Positions 36,189-45,985 of a DNA stretch of 64,000 nt are shown here, piece after piece. Within the stretch, counting starts at the first letter, position 1, and every line of letters begins with the position of its first letter. A program made the position numbers and the translations under genes. The notes beneath the pieces are model-generated. The model was not told where the DNA came from. It saw nothing but the letters and a program-made list of their open reading frames with translations, and searched no databases. This DNA is from Nitrosospira sp. Nl5 (GTDB taxonomy: Bacteria; Pseudomonadota; Gammaproteobacteria; Burkholderiales; Nitrosomonadaceae): the NCBI RefSeq assembly GCF_900102495.1, contig NZ_FMVQ01000001.1, positions 124,001 to 188,000 of the forward strand, written 5' to 3'.

Positions 36189-36287
36189 GGCGGGCCTCCC
36201 CGCATTGCATAGTAGTGAATCTGGTCAGGTCCGGAAGGAAGCAGCCACAGCTATTCTCTGCAAGTGCCGGGGATCAGGCTCGCCACC
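36189..36287 (+). ncRNA. ffs: Signal recognition particle RNA (4.5S, small type)
   Basis: The bacterial SRP apical hairpin is unmistakable: GGTCAGGTCCGGAAGGAAGCAGCC at about 36223-36246 with the GGAA tetraloop, and GTGCCGGGG on the return strand. The ends GGCGGGCC and GGCTCGCC pair to close the stem. TTTTT follows at 36289. The RNA binds Ffh and guides membrane proteins. Placement just upstream of dnaX is the usual order. End positions are approximate. Confidence 0.93.
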
Positions 36288-36416
36288 CTTTTTAGATAGG
36301 TAGCCAGGGCGGAGCGGTCGCAGCATCGCGTTCTGCTCCACATGCGACTGTACGCAGAACAGATTCAAGTTCTCATCCAGCCTAAAATAACCGACGTTGC
36401 CTATCTCCTCGATATC

Positions 36417-38096
36417 GTGTCCCAGACTCAAGTCCTTGCCCGCAAATGGCGCCCCAAGATCTTTTCGGAACTGACCGGACAGGATCACGTGGTCAGGGCG
36501 CTTACCAACGCCCTTGAACAAAAACGGCTGCATCATGCGTATCTGTTTACCGGTACACGCGGTATCGGCAAGACCACTATTGCGCGCATTCTGGCTAAAG
36601 CGCTTAACTGTGAAGCCGGGATTACATCAACGCCTTGTGGTATATGCTCCGCCTGTACTGAAATTGACGGCGGTCGTTTCGTCGATCTGATCGAGATGGA
36701 CGCCGCGTCCAACACGCAGGTGGAAAAGATGCGCGACCTGCTGGAAAACGCGCTCTATGCCCCGACTGTCGCCCGTTACAAGATTTACATCATTGATGAA
36801 GTACACATGCTCTCGAAATCGGCTTTCAATGCGATGCTGAAAACCCTGGAGGAGCCACCGGAGCACGTCAAGTTCATACTTGCCACAACCGACCCCCAAA
36901 AAATTCCTGTTACTGTTCTGTCCCGCTGCCTGCAATTCAACCTCAAACAGATTCCGCTGCCTCTGATTACCGCGCACTTGAAGCACGTGCTTGAGCAGGA
37001 GCAGATAAATTGCGACGTCACGTCGTTACAATTGTTGGCGCGGTCGGCACAAGGAAGCATGCGCGATGCCCTCAGTATCCTGGATCAGGCGATCGCTTTC
37101 GGCGGGGGAAGAGTCGAGGAAGCCAGGGTGCGCGACATGCTCGGCGCTATCGATCAAAGTTATCTCTACGATCTGCTTGACGCTCTGGGGCAAAAAGATG
37201 GGCCTCGCATGCTTGAGGTGGCCGATGCGATGGAAACCCGTAGTTTGTCGTTCGACGCCGCGTTACAGGATCTGGCAACGTTATTGCATCGCGTTGCTCT
37301 GGCCCAAATCGTGCCGTCTGCAATCGGGGAAGATACGCCAGAGCGTGAACGGATTCTTGCATTGGCAAAAACGTTTGTACCCGAGGATATCCAGCTGTTT
37401 TATCAGATCGTCATACATGGCCGCTCCGACCTGAGCCAGGCCCCGGACGAGTACGCCGGTTTTACCATGACGTTAATGCGGCTGCTGGCTTTCCTGCCGG
37501 AGTATATGCCGAAGATGACAGAGCCAGGGCATGATAGGGAGATAAAACGGCCATCTCCTTCGGTCTCGAAGACCACGGAAGCATCTGAAACACTTCCAAC
37601 ATCCGGTACAGTAGAAAAAGCAGAAGCAGCAAAAGCAGCAAAAGCTACAAAAGCCACAGCAGAAGCGGACGAAGCGGAAAATGCCGGGAACGCAACTGTG
37701 GGAGCGGCCCCGGCTGTAAGTTTGTTCGGTAGCGACTGGGCCACCGTCGTAAGCCAGTTGAAGTTGGGCATAGCGAAAGAGTTGGCCCAGAACTGTGAGG
37801 TCAAGAACGTTTCGGCGAACGAGATCGAATTTTGCGTGGCCGAGACGCATAAGCATTTGCTACCCTACCAGGACAGGATGCAGGCCGCCTTGAGAGAGCA
37901 TTCAGGCAAGCCGGTCCGGTTAAAGTTCTCCGTCGGGACTATCACGGGTATGACCCCCGCGGAACTGGACAATCGCAAGAAGCAGGAGAAGCAATTGCAG
38001 GCGGTCGCGGCGATCGAAGCAGACCCGTTCGTGCGAGAACTGGTGGAGCATTTCGATGCAAAACTGATCGTTTCTTCGATCAAATCCATTCAATAG
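36417..38096 (+). CDS. dnaX: DNA polymerase III subunits gamma and tau
   Basis: 559 residues from GTG 36417 ([19 protein letters not shown]), matching the typical [13 protein letters not shown] start; ATG 36342 would add 25 unrelated residues close to the SRP RNA. It is the clamp-loader ATPase. Walker [10 protein letters not shown], a four-cysteine zinc site ([16 protein letters not shown]), [22 protein letters not shown] and the sensor LSRCLQF are present. An Ala/Lys/Glu-rich linker (about 395-430, [18 protein letters not shown]) leads to the tau C-terminal domain. The frame contains no A-AAA-AAG slippery site with an evident stem, so gamma production by frameshift is not indicated. Confidence 0.95.
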   Translation: MSQTQVLARKWRPKIFSELTGQDHVVRALTNALEQKRLHHAYLFTGTRGIGKTTIARILAKALNCEAGITSTPCGICSACTEIDGGRFVDLIEMDAASNTQVEKMRDLLENALYAPTVARYKIYIIDEVHMLSKSAFNAMLKTLEEPPEHVKFILATTDPQKIPVTVLSRCLQFNLKQIPLPLITAHLKHVLEQEQINCDVTSLQLLARSAQGSMRDALSILDQAIAFGGGRVEEARVRDMLGAIDQSYLYDLLDALGQKDGPRMLEVADAMETRSLSFDAALQDLATLLHRVALAQIVPSAIGEDTPERERILALAKTFVPEDIQLFYQIVIHGRSDLSQAPDEYAGFTMTLMRLLAFLPEYMPKMTEPGHDREIKRPSPSVSKTTEASETLPTSGTVEKAEAAKAAKATKATAEADEAENAGNATVGAAPAVSLFGSDWATVVSQLKLGIAKELAQNCEVKNVSANEIEFCVAETHKHLLPYQDRMQAALREHSGKPVRLKFSVGTITGMTPAELDNRKKQEKQLQAVAAIEADPFVRELVEHFDAKLIVSSIKSIQ

Positions 38097-38107
38097 CGGA
38101 GGAAAAA

Positions 38108-38434
38108 ATGATGAAAGGCGGCTTGGGCAATTTTATGAAACAGGCTCAGCAAATGCAGGAGAACATGAAGAACATGCAGGAGAAATTGGCCTCGATCGAA
38201 GTCGAGGGCCAGTCCGGGGCGGGCATGGTCAAGGTGGTGATGACCTGCCGTTACGACGTGAAGCGCGTCAGTATCGACGACAGCCTGATCGGCGATGATA
38301 AGGATATGCTGGAAGACCTGATTGCCGCCGCCGTCAATGATGCCGTGCGCAGGGTGGAATCCACCACTCAGGAAAAGATGGCGGGCTTGACCTCCGGGAT
38401 GGCTCTGCCGCCAGGAATGAAATTACCGTTTTAA
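38108..38434 (+). CDS. ybaB: YbaB/EbfC nucleoid-associated protein
   Basis: 108 residues from ATG 38108, 11 bases after dnaX and preceded by GCGGAGG. The sequence [41 protein letters not shown] is characteristic, as is [17 protein letters not shown]. It forms a DNA-binding dimer. The dnaX-ybaB-recR arrangement is classical. Confidence 0.96.
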   Translation: MMKGGLGNFMKQAQQMQENMKNMQEKLASIEVEGQSGAGMVKVVMTCRYDVKRVSIDDSLIGDDKDMLEDLIAAAVNDAVRRVESTTQEKMAGLTSGMALPPGMKLPF

Positions 38435-38545
38435 TTGATGGAAAATTCACTTGAATTGTAATGGGCCGGCGGGCACGCGTGCGCCGCTTCATGAAAACTG
38501 TCTTCATTTGCATGTTGCAGCATTTTTTTTCCTTTTTTATTTGCA

Positions 38546-39142
38546 ATGAAAGCAGCGGCCAGTCTCGAAGAGCTGATCGAGTCTTTACGCTGTTTGCCCG
38601 GTGTTGGTCCCAGGTCCGCGCAACGTATGGCTTATCACCTGTTGCAGCGCGATCATGCCGGTGCCCAGCGCCTCGCACACTCCCTTGCTTATGCCCTTGA
38701 ACATATCAGGCATTGCGAGAAATGCAATAACTTTACCGAAGAAGTCGTATGCGAATTGTGCCGTTCTCAACGGCGCGACGCTACGTTGCTATGCGTAGTG
38801 GAAATGCCTGCTGATCTGCTGATGATGGAACAGGCGCACTGCTACAAGGGTATGTATTTCGTGCTGATGGGCAGGCTCTCGCCCTTGGATGGCATCGGCC
38901 CCAGGGAAATTCATCTTGACCGGTTGCTGAAGCGCGCTCAGGACGGCATGGTACGGGAAGTCGTACTCGCTACCAATTTCACGGTGGAGGGCGAGGCGAC
39001 AGCCCATTATATCGGTGAGCTGCTGCACGACAAAGGGATGAAGATTACCCGGATCGCGCGTGGACTGCCGGTGGGTGGCGAACTGGAACACGTGGATAGC
39101 GGCACATTGGCGCAGGCGGTGATCGAGCGCAGAGAGATCTGA
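38546..39142 (+). CDS. recR: Recombination mediator RecR
   Basis: 198 residues. RecR works with RecO and RecF to load RecA at gaps. It shows the helix-hairpin-helix [18 protein letters not shown], a zinc finger ([16 protein letters not shown]), a TOPRIM domain ([29 protein letters not shown]...LSPLDGIGP) and the C-terminal [20 protein letters not shown]. Full length. No strong ribosome-binding site is visible before ATG 38546. Confidence 0.96.
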   Translation: MKAAASLEELIESLRCLPGVGPRSAQRMAYHLLQRDHAGAQRLAHSLAYALEHIRHCEKCNNFTEEVVCELCRSQRRDATLLCVVEMPADLLMMEQAHCYKGMYFVLMGRLSPLDGIGPREIHLDRLLKRAQDGMVREVVLATNFTVEGEATAHYIGELLHDKGMKITRIARGLPVGGELEHVDSGTLAQAVIERREI

Positions 39143-39198
39143 GGGCGCGCCATGCGGGGACGCGTTTCGGTTCTTATGAAATTGGGAAACTTGAAGTT

Positions 39199-39440
39199 TT
39201 AACCTAAAGCCGGCAGTTGACCGCTTTTTTTTAATTTAGTGCAATGATCCACAAAGACTTTTCGTGTCACTTGACGTTCACCTATAAGGTGAGTTCGCTA
39301 CAGGGCGAATTGCACGGTTTTTGTGGCACATGGCGGCGTTGCAACTCCTTGGAATGGAGCGACCATTCCGCGTCGTTGCGCCTTGCCCTGCACCCCAAAA
39401 ACCGCACACTCCTCCCTGTCCAACTACCGGATTTAGGTTT
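39199..39440. mobile_element. MITE-like palindromic mini-element, copy 2
   Basis: 242 bases, bounded by TTAACCTAAAGCCGGCAG... at 39199 and CAACTACCGGATTTAGGTTT at 39421-39440, which match the ends of the element at 5892-6130 with two or three changes. The inner phrases GTTGCAACTCCTTGGAAT, CGTTGCGCCTTGCCCTG and CCCCAAAAACCGCACA are shared. The spacing of all parts is nearly the same. No coding frame. It ends nine bases before the rluB start. Confidence 0.8.
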
Positions 39441-39449
39441 AAAAGTGAC

Positions 39450-40286
39450 ATGCAGATGAGAGCCAGGCCGCATCGGCCACGTACGCCAATCAGACCGGGA
39501 AAGAAAAAGGCGCCGGTACGGGCTGACCCGACCTCCACATCCACGCCGACGCCCGGGGCCACGCACAAACTGCACAAGCTGCTGGCGCAGGCGGGGCTGG
39601 GGTCGCGGCGCGAGATGGAGGAATTGATCGCCACCGGCCAGGTGACCATCAATGGAAAAGTGGCGGAAACGGGTGATCGGGCGGGGCCTGACGATGTTGT
39701 ACGGGTTGGGAAACGCACCATTCATTTCAAATCCGGTGACCGTCTGCCCAGAGTGGTGCTTTACCATAAACCGGAAGGCGAAATTGTCAGTCATGATGAT
39801 CCCGAAGGCCGCCCATCGGTATTCGACAAGCTGCCCCAATTGCGCTCATCCAAGTGGATATCCATCGGCAGGCTTGACTACAATACCAGCGGGTTGCTGA
39901 TTTTTACCACTGACGGAGAATTGGCTAACCGCTTGATGCATCCGCGTTTCGAGGTCGAGCGTGAATATGCCGTACGGATCATGGGGCGCCTGACTCCCGA
40001 AGTGACGGCACGATTGATCACAGGTATTGAACTGGAAGACGGTCCGGCGAAGTTCGATCACTTGTCGGATCAGGGCGGCGAGGGGTCCAATCACTGGTAC
40101 CGGGTAGTATTGAAGGAAGGCAGGAATCGCGAAGTCCGCCGCATGTTTGAAGCGGCGGGAATGACGGTGAGCCGACTGATGCGGGTGCGCTTTGGTCCCA
40201 TTAATCTGCCGCCGCGCCTGAAACGCGGGAGTTGGATGGAATTGGATGAGACAGAAATAAAGCGCCTGCTGGCGTTAGTTGCGTAG
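39450..40286 (+). CDS. rluB: 23S rRNA pseudouridine synthase RluB
   Basis: 278 residues from ATG 39450 (ATG 39456 is equally possible); an open frame extends back into the mini-element but has no protein character. A basic N-terminus is followed by an S4 RNA-binding domain (HKLHKLLAQAGLGSRREMEELIATGQVTINGK) and the pseudouridine synthase domain with catalytic Asp in ISIGRLDYNTSGLLIFTTDGELANRLMHP, then KEGRNREVRRMFEAAGMTVSRLMRVRFG. It modifies U2605 of 23S rRNA in E. coli. The AGGT of the upstream mini-element end (39435-39438) may act as its ribosome-binding site. Confidence 0.93.
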   Translation: MQMRARPHRPRTPIRPGKKKAPVRADPTSTSTPTPGATHKLHKLLAQAGLGSRREMEELIATGQVTINGKVAETGDRAGPDDVVRVGKRTIHFKSGDRLPRVVLYHKPEGEIVSHDDPEGRPSVFDKLPQLRSSKWISIGRLDYNTSGLLIFTTDGELANRLMHPRFEVEREYAVRIMGRLTPEVTARLITGIELEDGPAKFDHLSDQGGEGSNHWYRVVLKEGRNREVRRMFEAAGMTVSRLMRVRFGPINLPPRLKRGSWMELDETEIKRLLALVA

Positions 40287-40303
40287 TGCGGGGCCATTCG
40301 CGG

Positions 40304-41209
40304 TTAACTCGTTGAAACTGGAAGCTGGTCGCGCTTCAGCAGGAAAACAAACTCGTCCCCTGCGCTGGTTTCCAGCCAGGTGAAAGGAGTCTGGAAGAAT
40401 TCTTGTTCCAGGGCATCCCGATTATGGCCGATCTCGACGATCAACAATCCCTGGCCAGTTAGATAACGGGCCGCCTGACGCAGTATTGCGCGGGTTGCCT
40501 CCAGGCCGTCTTCGCCGCTGGCCAAAGCATCGGGCGGTTCGTGGCGATATTCCCCAGGGAGCGCTGCCATCGATTCTGCGCTGACATAGGGCGGATTGCT
40601 GATAATGAGGTCATAGCGGCGTCCGTGCAATGCGTTGAATAAATCAGACTGAACAAGATTGATTTTGTGCTCCAGGTGGTAATCCAGCACGTTCTTCCGG
40701 GCAACCTGCAGCGCTTCATGTGAAATATCCGTGGCATCTATCGTGGCATTTTCAAAAGCCTGCGCAAGCAGCACCGCCAGGCAGCCCGATCCGGTGCAAA
40801 GATCCAGTGCGGAGTGGATATCATCCGGATTTTCTATCCATGGCGCGAGCTCTTCGCGCAGCAATTCCGCAATGAAAGAGCGCGGTATGATCACGCGTTC
40901 GTCCACGTAAAAACTAAAATCCCCCAGCCAGGCTTCTTTGGTGAGATAGGCGGCAGGAATTTCTTCCGTTGCGCGCCGCTCGATGATGCGCAATACCTCT
41001 TCCACCTCAGTGCCAGTAAGGCGCGCATCAAGAAACGGTTCCAGCTGGTCAAGCGGCAGGCGCAGGGTGTGGAGGATGAGGTAGGCCGCCTCGTCGTACG
41101 CCGAGACTGAGCCATGTCCGAAAAAAAGCTCGGCTTCGTTAAAGCGGCTTACGGCGAAGCGCAAGAGATCGCGGATAGTATGGAGCTGGGTCTTGGCTTG
41201 GCTGAACAT
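40304..41209 (-). CDS. prmB: 50S ribosomal protein L3 glutamine methyltransferase PrmB
   Basis: 301 residues. The N-terminal helical domain (LHTIRDLLRFAVSRFNEAELFFGHGSVSAYDEAAYLILHTL) is the PrmB type, which distinguishes it from PrmC. The methyltransferase core has ALDLCTGSGCLAVLLAQAF (SAM binding) and the catalytic NPPYV motif (IISNPPYVSAESM). It methylates a glutamine of L3 during ribosome assembly. It converges with rluB, with 17 bases between the stops. Confidence 0.93.
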   Translation of the reverse strand: MFSQAKTQLHTIRDLLRFAVSRFNEAELFFGHGSVSAYDEAAYLILHTLRLPLDQLEPFLDARLTGTEVEEVLRIIERRATEEIPAAYLTKEAWLGDFSFYVDERVIIPRSFIAELLREELAPWIENPDDIHSALDLCTGSGCLAVLLAQAFENATIDATDISHEALQVARKNVLDYHLEHKINLVQSDLFNALHGRRYDLIISNPPYVSAESMAALPGEYRHEPPDALASGEDGLEATRAILRQAARYLTGQGLLIVEIGHNRDALEQEFFQTPFTWLETSAGDEFVFLLKRDQLPVSTS

Positions 41210-41404
41210 AATTCCATTAAACCGCAGGACATTAAGATGTCTGAGCTTGTAACGAGCCCAGAAGGCGGGGAAGAATTTACTCCGAAGTATGAAGCTACTT
41301 ATTCGTTTACGCTGAACGATATCATAAACCCGAATCGCGCCAGGCTGGAAGCGTGATTTTAATGATTCGTAGACATCATACCTCTCATAGCCATCTCAGA
41401 TTAA

Positions 41405-41656
41405 ATCCCGGCCCATGCCAGAAGCGGCAGATCGATTTTAGACGTGGTGATTTTGGATAGCGTCATGGCACGCACCCAGGCCGGTCCGCTGGGCAAAGGC
41501 TGGAGCCATAACTTTGCTTCCAGCGCCACTCTGGGCAGCGACGGCTACCAGGGGATGGGTGAAGACTCTGCGCTGGATGCAGTGACCACCCTGGTGGAAC
41601 AGATTGGTCGTCGCCACCTTGGGCCACCGCTGGTTCGGCGATCAACTCTTCGATAA
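41405..41656 (+). pseudogene. 5' remnant of the RHS gene (out of frame)
   Basis: The frame open from 41405 to a stop at 41654 reads ...ARTQAGPLGKGWSHNFASSATLGS and SALDAVTTLVEQ, which is the start of an RHS/YD-repeat shell ('GPLGxGWxHNF'). Just after VEQ, near 41600-41605, the RHS-like reading continues in the +1 frame (VVATLGHRWFGDQLFDNTVI). A frameshift therefore separates the two parts. A stop at 41402 and lack of upstream RHS sequence show that the N-terminal region of the original gene is missing. Confidence 0.65.
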
Positions 41657-44600
41657 TACCGTCATCGTGCGCCAGGGGCTGAACGGCGAGGTCTTCGTCA
41701 AGCTGCCTGACGGCAGTTATAATCCCCCGCCCGGCGACCCCGCGCGGCTGATCAAGAACGTCGATACGACATATACCTATGAGACGCTGAACCGCGACAA
41801 ACTCAACTTCAACACCGCCGGCAGGATCGCCACATACAATCATGCCAGCGGCCTGCAGGTCAAATTCACCTATACCGGCAACGACCTGACCCAGGTGCAA
41901 AACAGCCTGGGCCGTACCCTAACATTGACCAACGTGTCGGGGCGCGTCACCGCCGTGGGCGACGGCGCCCGCAGTATCGGCTATGCTTACGACGGCAGCG
42001 GCAACCTTGCCACCTTTACCGATGCCACTGCCAAGAATACCACCTACCAGTACGACCTGCCGGGCCGGATGACGAAGCTGTTTTACCCCACCAACCCAGC
42101 GCTCGCCTTCGTCACCAATGTCTATGACACCCTGGGCCGCGTGCAGACCCAGACCAACATCCACAGCTGTCTTTATACCTATTACTTCGCCGGCTCACGC
42201 TCCGAGGAAGCAGGGCCCAGCGGCGTCAACAAGATTTCCTATAACGAAGCCTTCGGTAAGGTCATCAAATTGATCAATCCGCTTGGGCAGGCAACATCCA
42301 ATACCTACGATGGCCAGGAGCGCCTCGCCAAAACCGTCTTGCCGGAAGGCAACAGCGTCACCTATGTCTATGACGATGCAACCTGCGCCGCCGCCGACAA
42401 GCGTTGCACCCATAACGTCAAGACCCTGAGCAGGATTCCAAAGTCTGGTTCCGGGCTGGAGACGCTGGTCACCCGCATGACCTACGAGAGCGCCTTCAAC
42501 AAGGTGGCGACCTTGACCGATCCAAAAGGATTCATCACCTACTATTCCTACACGGCCCAGGGCGATCCCTTCATCATCGCGAGGCCAGCCAACATCGATG
42601 GCATCCGCGCTTACACAGCCTATGGCTACACCGGCTATATCGTCACCGGGCTTCCCACCTTCTACCTGCCCACATCGACCACGTTCAATACCGTCGATTC
42701 GGTGAATGTGGCGAATACGACAAGCTACAATAGCGCCAACAAGTATGTGCCGCTGACGACCACTGTGGATGTGGGCACTGGCAAACTCAACCTGGTCACG
42801 ACCTATACCTACGATGCCGTCGGCAACCTGACAGTGGTCAACGGCCCGCGCACCGACGTCACCGACACCGTCACCACCGCCTATGACAACCAGCGCCGTC
42901 CCATTCAAATGACCGATGCGCTGGGCAAGCTGACCAGGTTCGCCTACGATCCCGATGGCAACCGCATCCGCTCGTCGGCGCAAATCGGCGCCCAATGGCT
43001 GGTCTCCTGCAACACCTATACCGCGAGCGGCAAGCTGCTCAAAGCCTGGGGCCCAGGGCAGACCGCGGCGGATACGACTTGCCCCACCGCCGCCTCACCG
43101 GTGGCGGTGACCGACTACGCCTACGCCGTCTTCGACACGCCGTACCGGATTACCGAGAACCTGACCGCGGGCCAGGGCGGCAACCGCGTGACCGAGTACA
43201 GCTACCGGCTGGATGAAAGCCTCTACAGCGCCTCGCGCGCGATCGGGACCGCCTTGGCGCAGGTGTATGCCACCTACACCTATACCGACAACGGCCTGCC
43301 CGCCAGCGTCAAGGATGCGAAGAACAACCTGACCACCTACCAATACGACGGGCACGACCGCCTGAGCAAGACCCTGTTCCCGGACAAGGCAACGCCCAAT
43401 ACGTCCTCCGCCACCGATTACGAGCAATACGACTACGACAATAATGATAACCTCGTCGTCACGCGCAAGCGCAACGCGCAAGTTGTGATCGACAATTATG
43501 ACGACCTCAACCGCGTCACCAGCCGCAACTACCCGAACCCGGACGACAACGTGACCTTCCGCTACGATTTCCGCGACCGCCTCACCAGCGCCTACACCAC
43601 CGGACACGGCCTGGGCTACCTGCGGGACTATGCCGGGCGCCTCGCCAGCGTCTACCTGAACGGAGACCTGAGCCTCGCCTACGAATACGATGCGGCGGGC
43701 AACCGCACCCGCATCACCTGGCCGGAAGCCACCCCGTTCTACGTCACCACCGCCTACGATGCGCTCAACCGGCCCACCGGCATCAAGGAACTGGACGCCA
43801 CTTCCCTGGCCACCTATGCCTACGACGACCTGTCGCGGCGCACCACCGTGACGCTGGGCAACGCCACCACCACGACCTATGACTACACCGCCCAGTCAGC
43901 CCTGCTCACCCTGACGCCGGACCTGGCCGGCACCGCGCAGGACAACACCTGGACCTACGGGCGCAACCAGGCCCAGGAAATCACCAGCCATGCCTGGAGC
44001 AACGATGCCTACCAGTGGACGGGTTACATCAACGGCGCCAAGGCCTATACCGCCAATGGGCTCAACCAATACACCGCGGCTGCCGGGGCCGCCCTCGGTT
44101 ACGACGGCAACGGCAATCTGAGCAGCTACAGCACATGGACGTATGGCTACGATGCCGACAACCGGCTGAGGACAGCCAGCAGACCTGGCCTGGCCGCCAC
44201 CCTGGCGTATGACGGCAACGGGCGCATGCACCGCACCACCATCGCGGGGATCACCACCAACCTGCTCTATGACGGCACGGATCTCATCGCCGAGTACGAT
44301 GGCAGCAACACACTGTTGCGCCGCTACGTGCATGGGCCGGGCATCGACGAGCCGCTGGTATGGTACGAAGGCAGCGGCACCGGCAGCAAGACCTGGCTGT
44401 ATGCCGACCACCAGGGCTCCATCGCCGCCACCGCCAACAGCGCGGGCGCCTCCACCGTCACCTATGCCTACGGACCCTTTGGCGAACCGAACGTGACCGC
44501 CAGCGTGCGCTTCCGCTACACCGGCCAGCAGCTGCTGGGGCAGCTGGGCCTGTACTACTACAAGGCGCGGATCTACTGGCCCGCGCTCGGCCGGTTCCTG

Positions 44601-45200
44601 CAGACCGATCCGGTGGGGTATGGGAGCGACATGAACCTGTATGTGTATGTGGGGAACGATCCGGTGAATCTGATCGATCCAACCGGAACCATGGCCGTCA
44701 ATTTTGGTGCTGCCGGGATTGGGGCGATTATTGGTGGAGTCTCAGGCGGGGTTACTGCCGCCGGAGCTGGAGGGGATTGGCTTGCTATTGCACGCTCAAT
44801 TATTATTGGCTCAGCCAGTGGAGCTGCCGCTGGATTTGTATTAAATCCATCAGTAATCGTAGCGGCCGGAGGAATTGCCAGCGGGGCCGGTAACGCTGCA
44901 GGGCAATATTTTTCTTCTGGGAGTGTGAACCCTCGCGAAGTAGGCCTGGCAGCCGTAACAGGCGGGTTCGGGGCAGGTGGTTCTCTTCTGGCAAAAGCAG
45001 GTGGTTTTGGGCCGCACCTTCAGGCCGGATTTGGCGGAAGCGTCACGGCCGTTTCCCAGGGACTCATTGATTTGAGAGCGGCGGCGAATAAGGACTTCGC
45101 CGTGACCGGCACCCCGTCAAATAGCCCTGGCAATATATCGGCAAGTAGTTCCGGCCGAGCGCCGGCTGGCGGCGTGAACTGCGTCAAAAAGTGCAACTAG
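41604..45200 (+). CDS. RHS/YD-repeat polymorphic toxin-type protein, 5'-truncated
   Basis: 1198 codons from a TTG near 41604, but the true N-terminus is lost (see the fragment before it). It contains many YD repeats (YEYDAAGNRTRITW, AYDALNRPTG, YGYDADNRLRT). The RHS core motif is GRFLQTDPVGYGSDMNLYVYVGNDPVNLIDPTG at about residues 995-1027. In RHS proteins the repeats form a cocoon and the part after the core is a variable toxin. Here that part (about 170 residues) is a Gly/Ala-rich hydrophobic region (IGAIIGGVSGGVTAAGAGG...) followed by a Ser-rich linker and GGVNCVKKCN. GGVNC resembles the start of papain-fold toxins, but the frame stops right there. Base use is GC-rich compared with its neighbours, suggesting transfer. 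Confidence 0.85.
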   Translation: MVVATLGHRWFGDQLFDNTVIVRQGLNGEVFVKLPDGSYNPPPGDPARLIKNVDTTYTYETLNRDKLNFNTAGRIATYNHASGLQVKFTYTGNDLTQVQNSLGRTLTLTNVSGRVTAVGDGARSIGYAYDGSGNLATFTDATAKNTTYQYDLPGRMTKLFYPTNPALAFVTNVYDTLGRVQTQTNIHSCLYTYYFAGSRSEEAGPSGVNKISYNEAFGKVIKLINPLGQATSNTYDGQERLAKTVLPEGNSVTYVYDDATCAAADKRCTHNVKTLSRIPKSGSGLETLVTRMTYESAFNKVATLTDPKGFITYYSYTAQGDPFIIARPANIDGIRAYTAYGYTGYIVTGLPTFYLPTSTTFNTVDSVNVANTTSYNSANKYVPLTTTVDVGTGKLNLVTTYTYDAVGNLTVVNGPRTDVTDTVTTAYDNQRRPIQMTDALGKLTRFAYDPDGNRIRSSAQIGAQWLVSCNTYTASGKLLKAWGPGQTAADTTCPTAASPVAVTDYAYAVFDTPYRITENLTAGQGGNRVTEYSYRLDESLYSASRAIGTALAQVYATYTYTDNGLPASVKDAKNNLTTYQYDGHDRLSKTLFPDKATPNTSSATDYEQYDYDNNDNLVVTRKRNAQVVIDNYDDLNRVTSRNYPNPDDNVTFRYDFRDRLTSAYTTGHGLGYLRDYAGRLASVYLNGDLSLAYEYDAAGNRTRITWPEATPFYVTTAYDALNRPTGIKELDATSLATYAYDDLSRRTTVTLGNATTTTYDYTAQSALLTLTPDLAGTAQDNTWTYGRNQAQEITSHAWSNDAYQWTGYINGAKAYTANGLNQYTAAAGAALGYDGNGNLSSYSTWTYGYDADNRLRTASRPGLAATLAYDGNGRMHRTTIAGITTNLLYDGTDLIAEYDGSNTLLRRYVHGPGIDEPLVWYEGSGTGSKTWLYADHQGSIAATANSAGASTVTYAYGPFGEPNVTASVRFRYTGQQLLGQLGLYYYKARIYWPALGRFLQTDPVGYGSDMNLYVYVGNDPVNLIDPTGTMAVNFGAAGIGAIIGGVSGGVTAAGAGGDWLAIARSIIIGSASGAAAGFVLNPSVIVAAGGIASGAGNAAGQYFSSGSVNPREVGLAAVTGGFGAGGSLLAKAGGFGPHLQAGFGGSVTAVSQGLIDLRAAANKDFAVTGTPSNSPGNISASSSGRAPAGGVNCVKKCN

Positions 45201-45295
45201 GAGACTATGCGTTTGGCGGACACATTCTTCCCGGCGAGCAATTATTTGGCAGAGAGGCTGAATATATTGGTAACCTCGATAAACTGGTGAATTGA
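45191..45295 (+). pseudogene. Possible frameshifted end of the RHS toxin domain
   Basis: In the frame one base from the RHS frame, 45191-45295 reads VQLGDYAFGGHILPGEQLFG followed by REAEYIGNLDKLVN and a stop. It has the texture of a real protein end and overlaps the RHS stop codon. It could be the remainder of a toxin domain cut off by a frameshift or deletion. No start codon or ribosome-binding site is evident. Confidence 0.4.
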
Positions 45296-45316
45296 TTAAC
45301 TCCGTGGAGCTGGAAG

Positions 45317-45637
45317 ATGCTTACTATATTCATGACCATTGCTATTGCATACTTCTGGGGTCTGGGGTGTATGGGATTTTTGCTTGTATTAGGGTTACTC
45401 GAAATACAACGTGAGCGTGGGAAATGGAGTGGTCCAGCAGTGGCAATACTGAAAGGTCTCCACGGCTGCTTGACCATTGGCGGGATACTGGTGGCGACAA
45501 AGCTCTATGCTAAATATGACATCGATATAACCGAAAAAATTCATTTGGTTGCTACGATTACGCTCATTGTAATGTTTTACCTCACATACGTTGTCGCCAG
45601 GGAGTGGCATCGGCTACTGAAAGAAAAGGGGAATTAA
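45317..45637 (+). CDS. Small three-span membrane protein, candidate immunity protein
   Basis: 106 residues from ATG 45317, preceded by GGAGCTGGAAG. Three membrane spans are visible: MLTIFMTIAIAYFWGLGCMGFLLVLGLL, VAILKGLHGCLTIGGILVATKLY and IHLVATITLIVMFYLTYVVAREW, with a basic C-terminus (LLKEKGN). No family was recognised. Its position right after an RHS gene, same strand, with 116 bases between, is where immunity genes of polymorphic toxins are found. A membrane immunity protein would imply a toxin acting on or through the membrane, in line with the hydrophobic RHS C-terminus. This is inference from context. Confidence 0.6.
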   Translation: MLTIFMTIAIAYFWGLGCMGFLLVLGLLEIQRERGKWSGPAVAILKGLHGCLTIGGILVATKLYAKYDIDITEKIHLVATITLIVMFYLTYVVAREWHRLLKEKGN

Positions 45638-45985
45638 TGCGCACTCAGGCTAGTTCAATGTCTCATTAACCTGCTACTTTCAAGACGAACTGCTGCTTCG
45701 ACCCCTTTGGCCGAGTCCTGGCATCTATAGAGAGGAATTGACGCGCGGAAAACGGATGTTAAGAGGGGTGAAGGATAGCACTGCCGGGAATCTGAACGGG
45801 AAACGATCCACGCGATGAATGCCTATGTTGCTTATCTTACGCGTATATGAACACGTTGCCTCTGATGACTTTCGTGGCAATCATTTTTATATGTCCAAAA
45901 GTCAAAAGATTAACTGCCAGATAACACTGAACACTGATTGAAATACTCCTCATCAATACCTCCAACCTCTCCAAGGATTTTCATT
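45638..45985. other. Gene-free interval after the RHS module
   Basis: No protein-like frame was found. The interval separates the candidate immunity gene from the exported protein gene. Ribosome-binding AAGGAT for the latter is at its end. Confidence 0.4.

Noticed and set aside
37560-37680. Possible dnaX programmed frameshift site
   Set aside because: The A-rich stretch lacks the A-AAA-AAG heptamer in frame and a clear stimulatory stem.
41114-41356. Plus-strand 80-codon frame (MSEKKLGFVK...)
   Set aside because: Its first 96 bases are antisense to prmB and no ribosome-binding site precedes it. The last 40 residues (TPKYEATYSFTLNDI) look protein-like, so it could be a remnant, but support is too weak.
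42195-42995. Long minus-strand frames within the RHS gene (also 43095-43607, 43896-44411)
   Set aside because: They are GC-driven shadows of the YD repeats on the coding strand.
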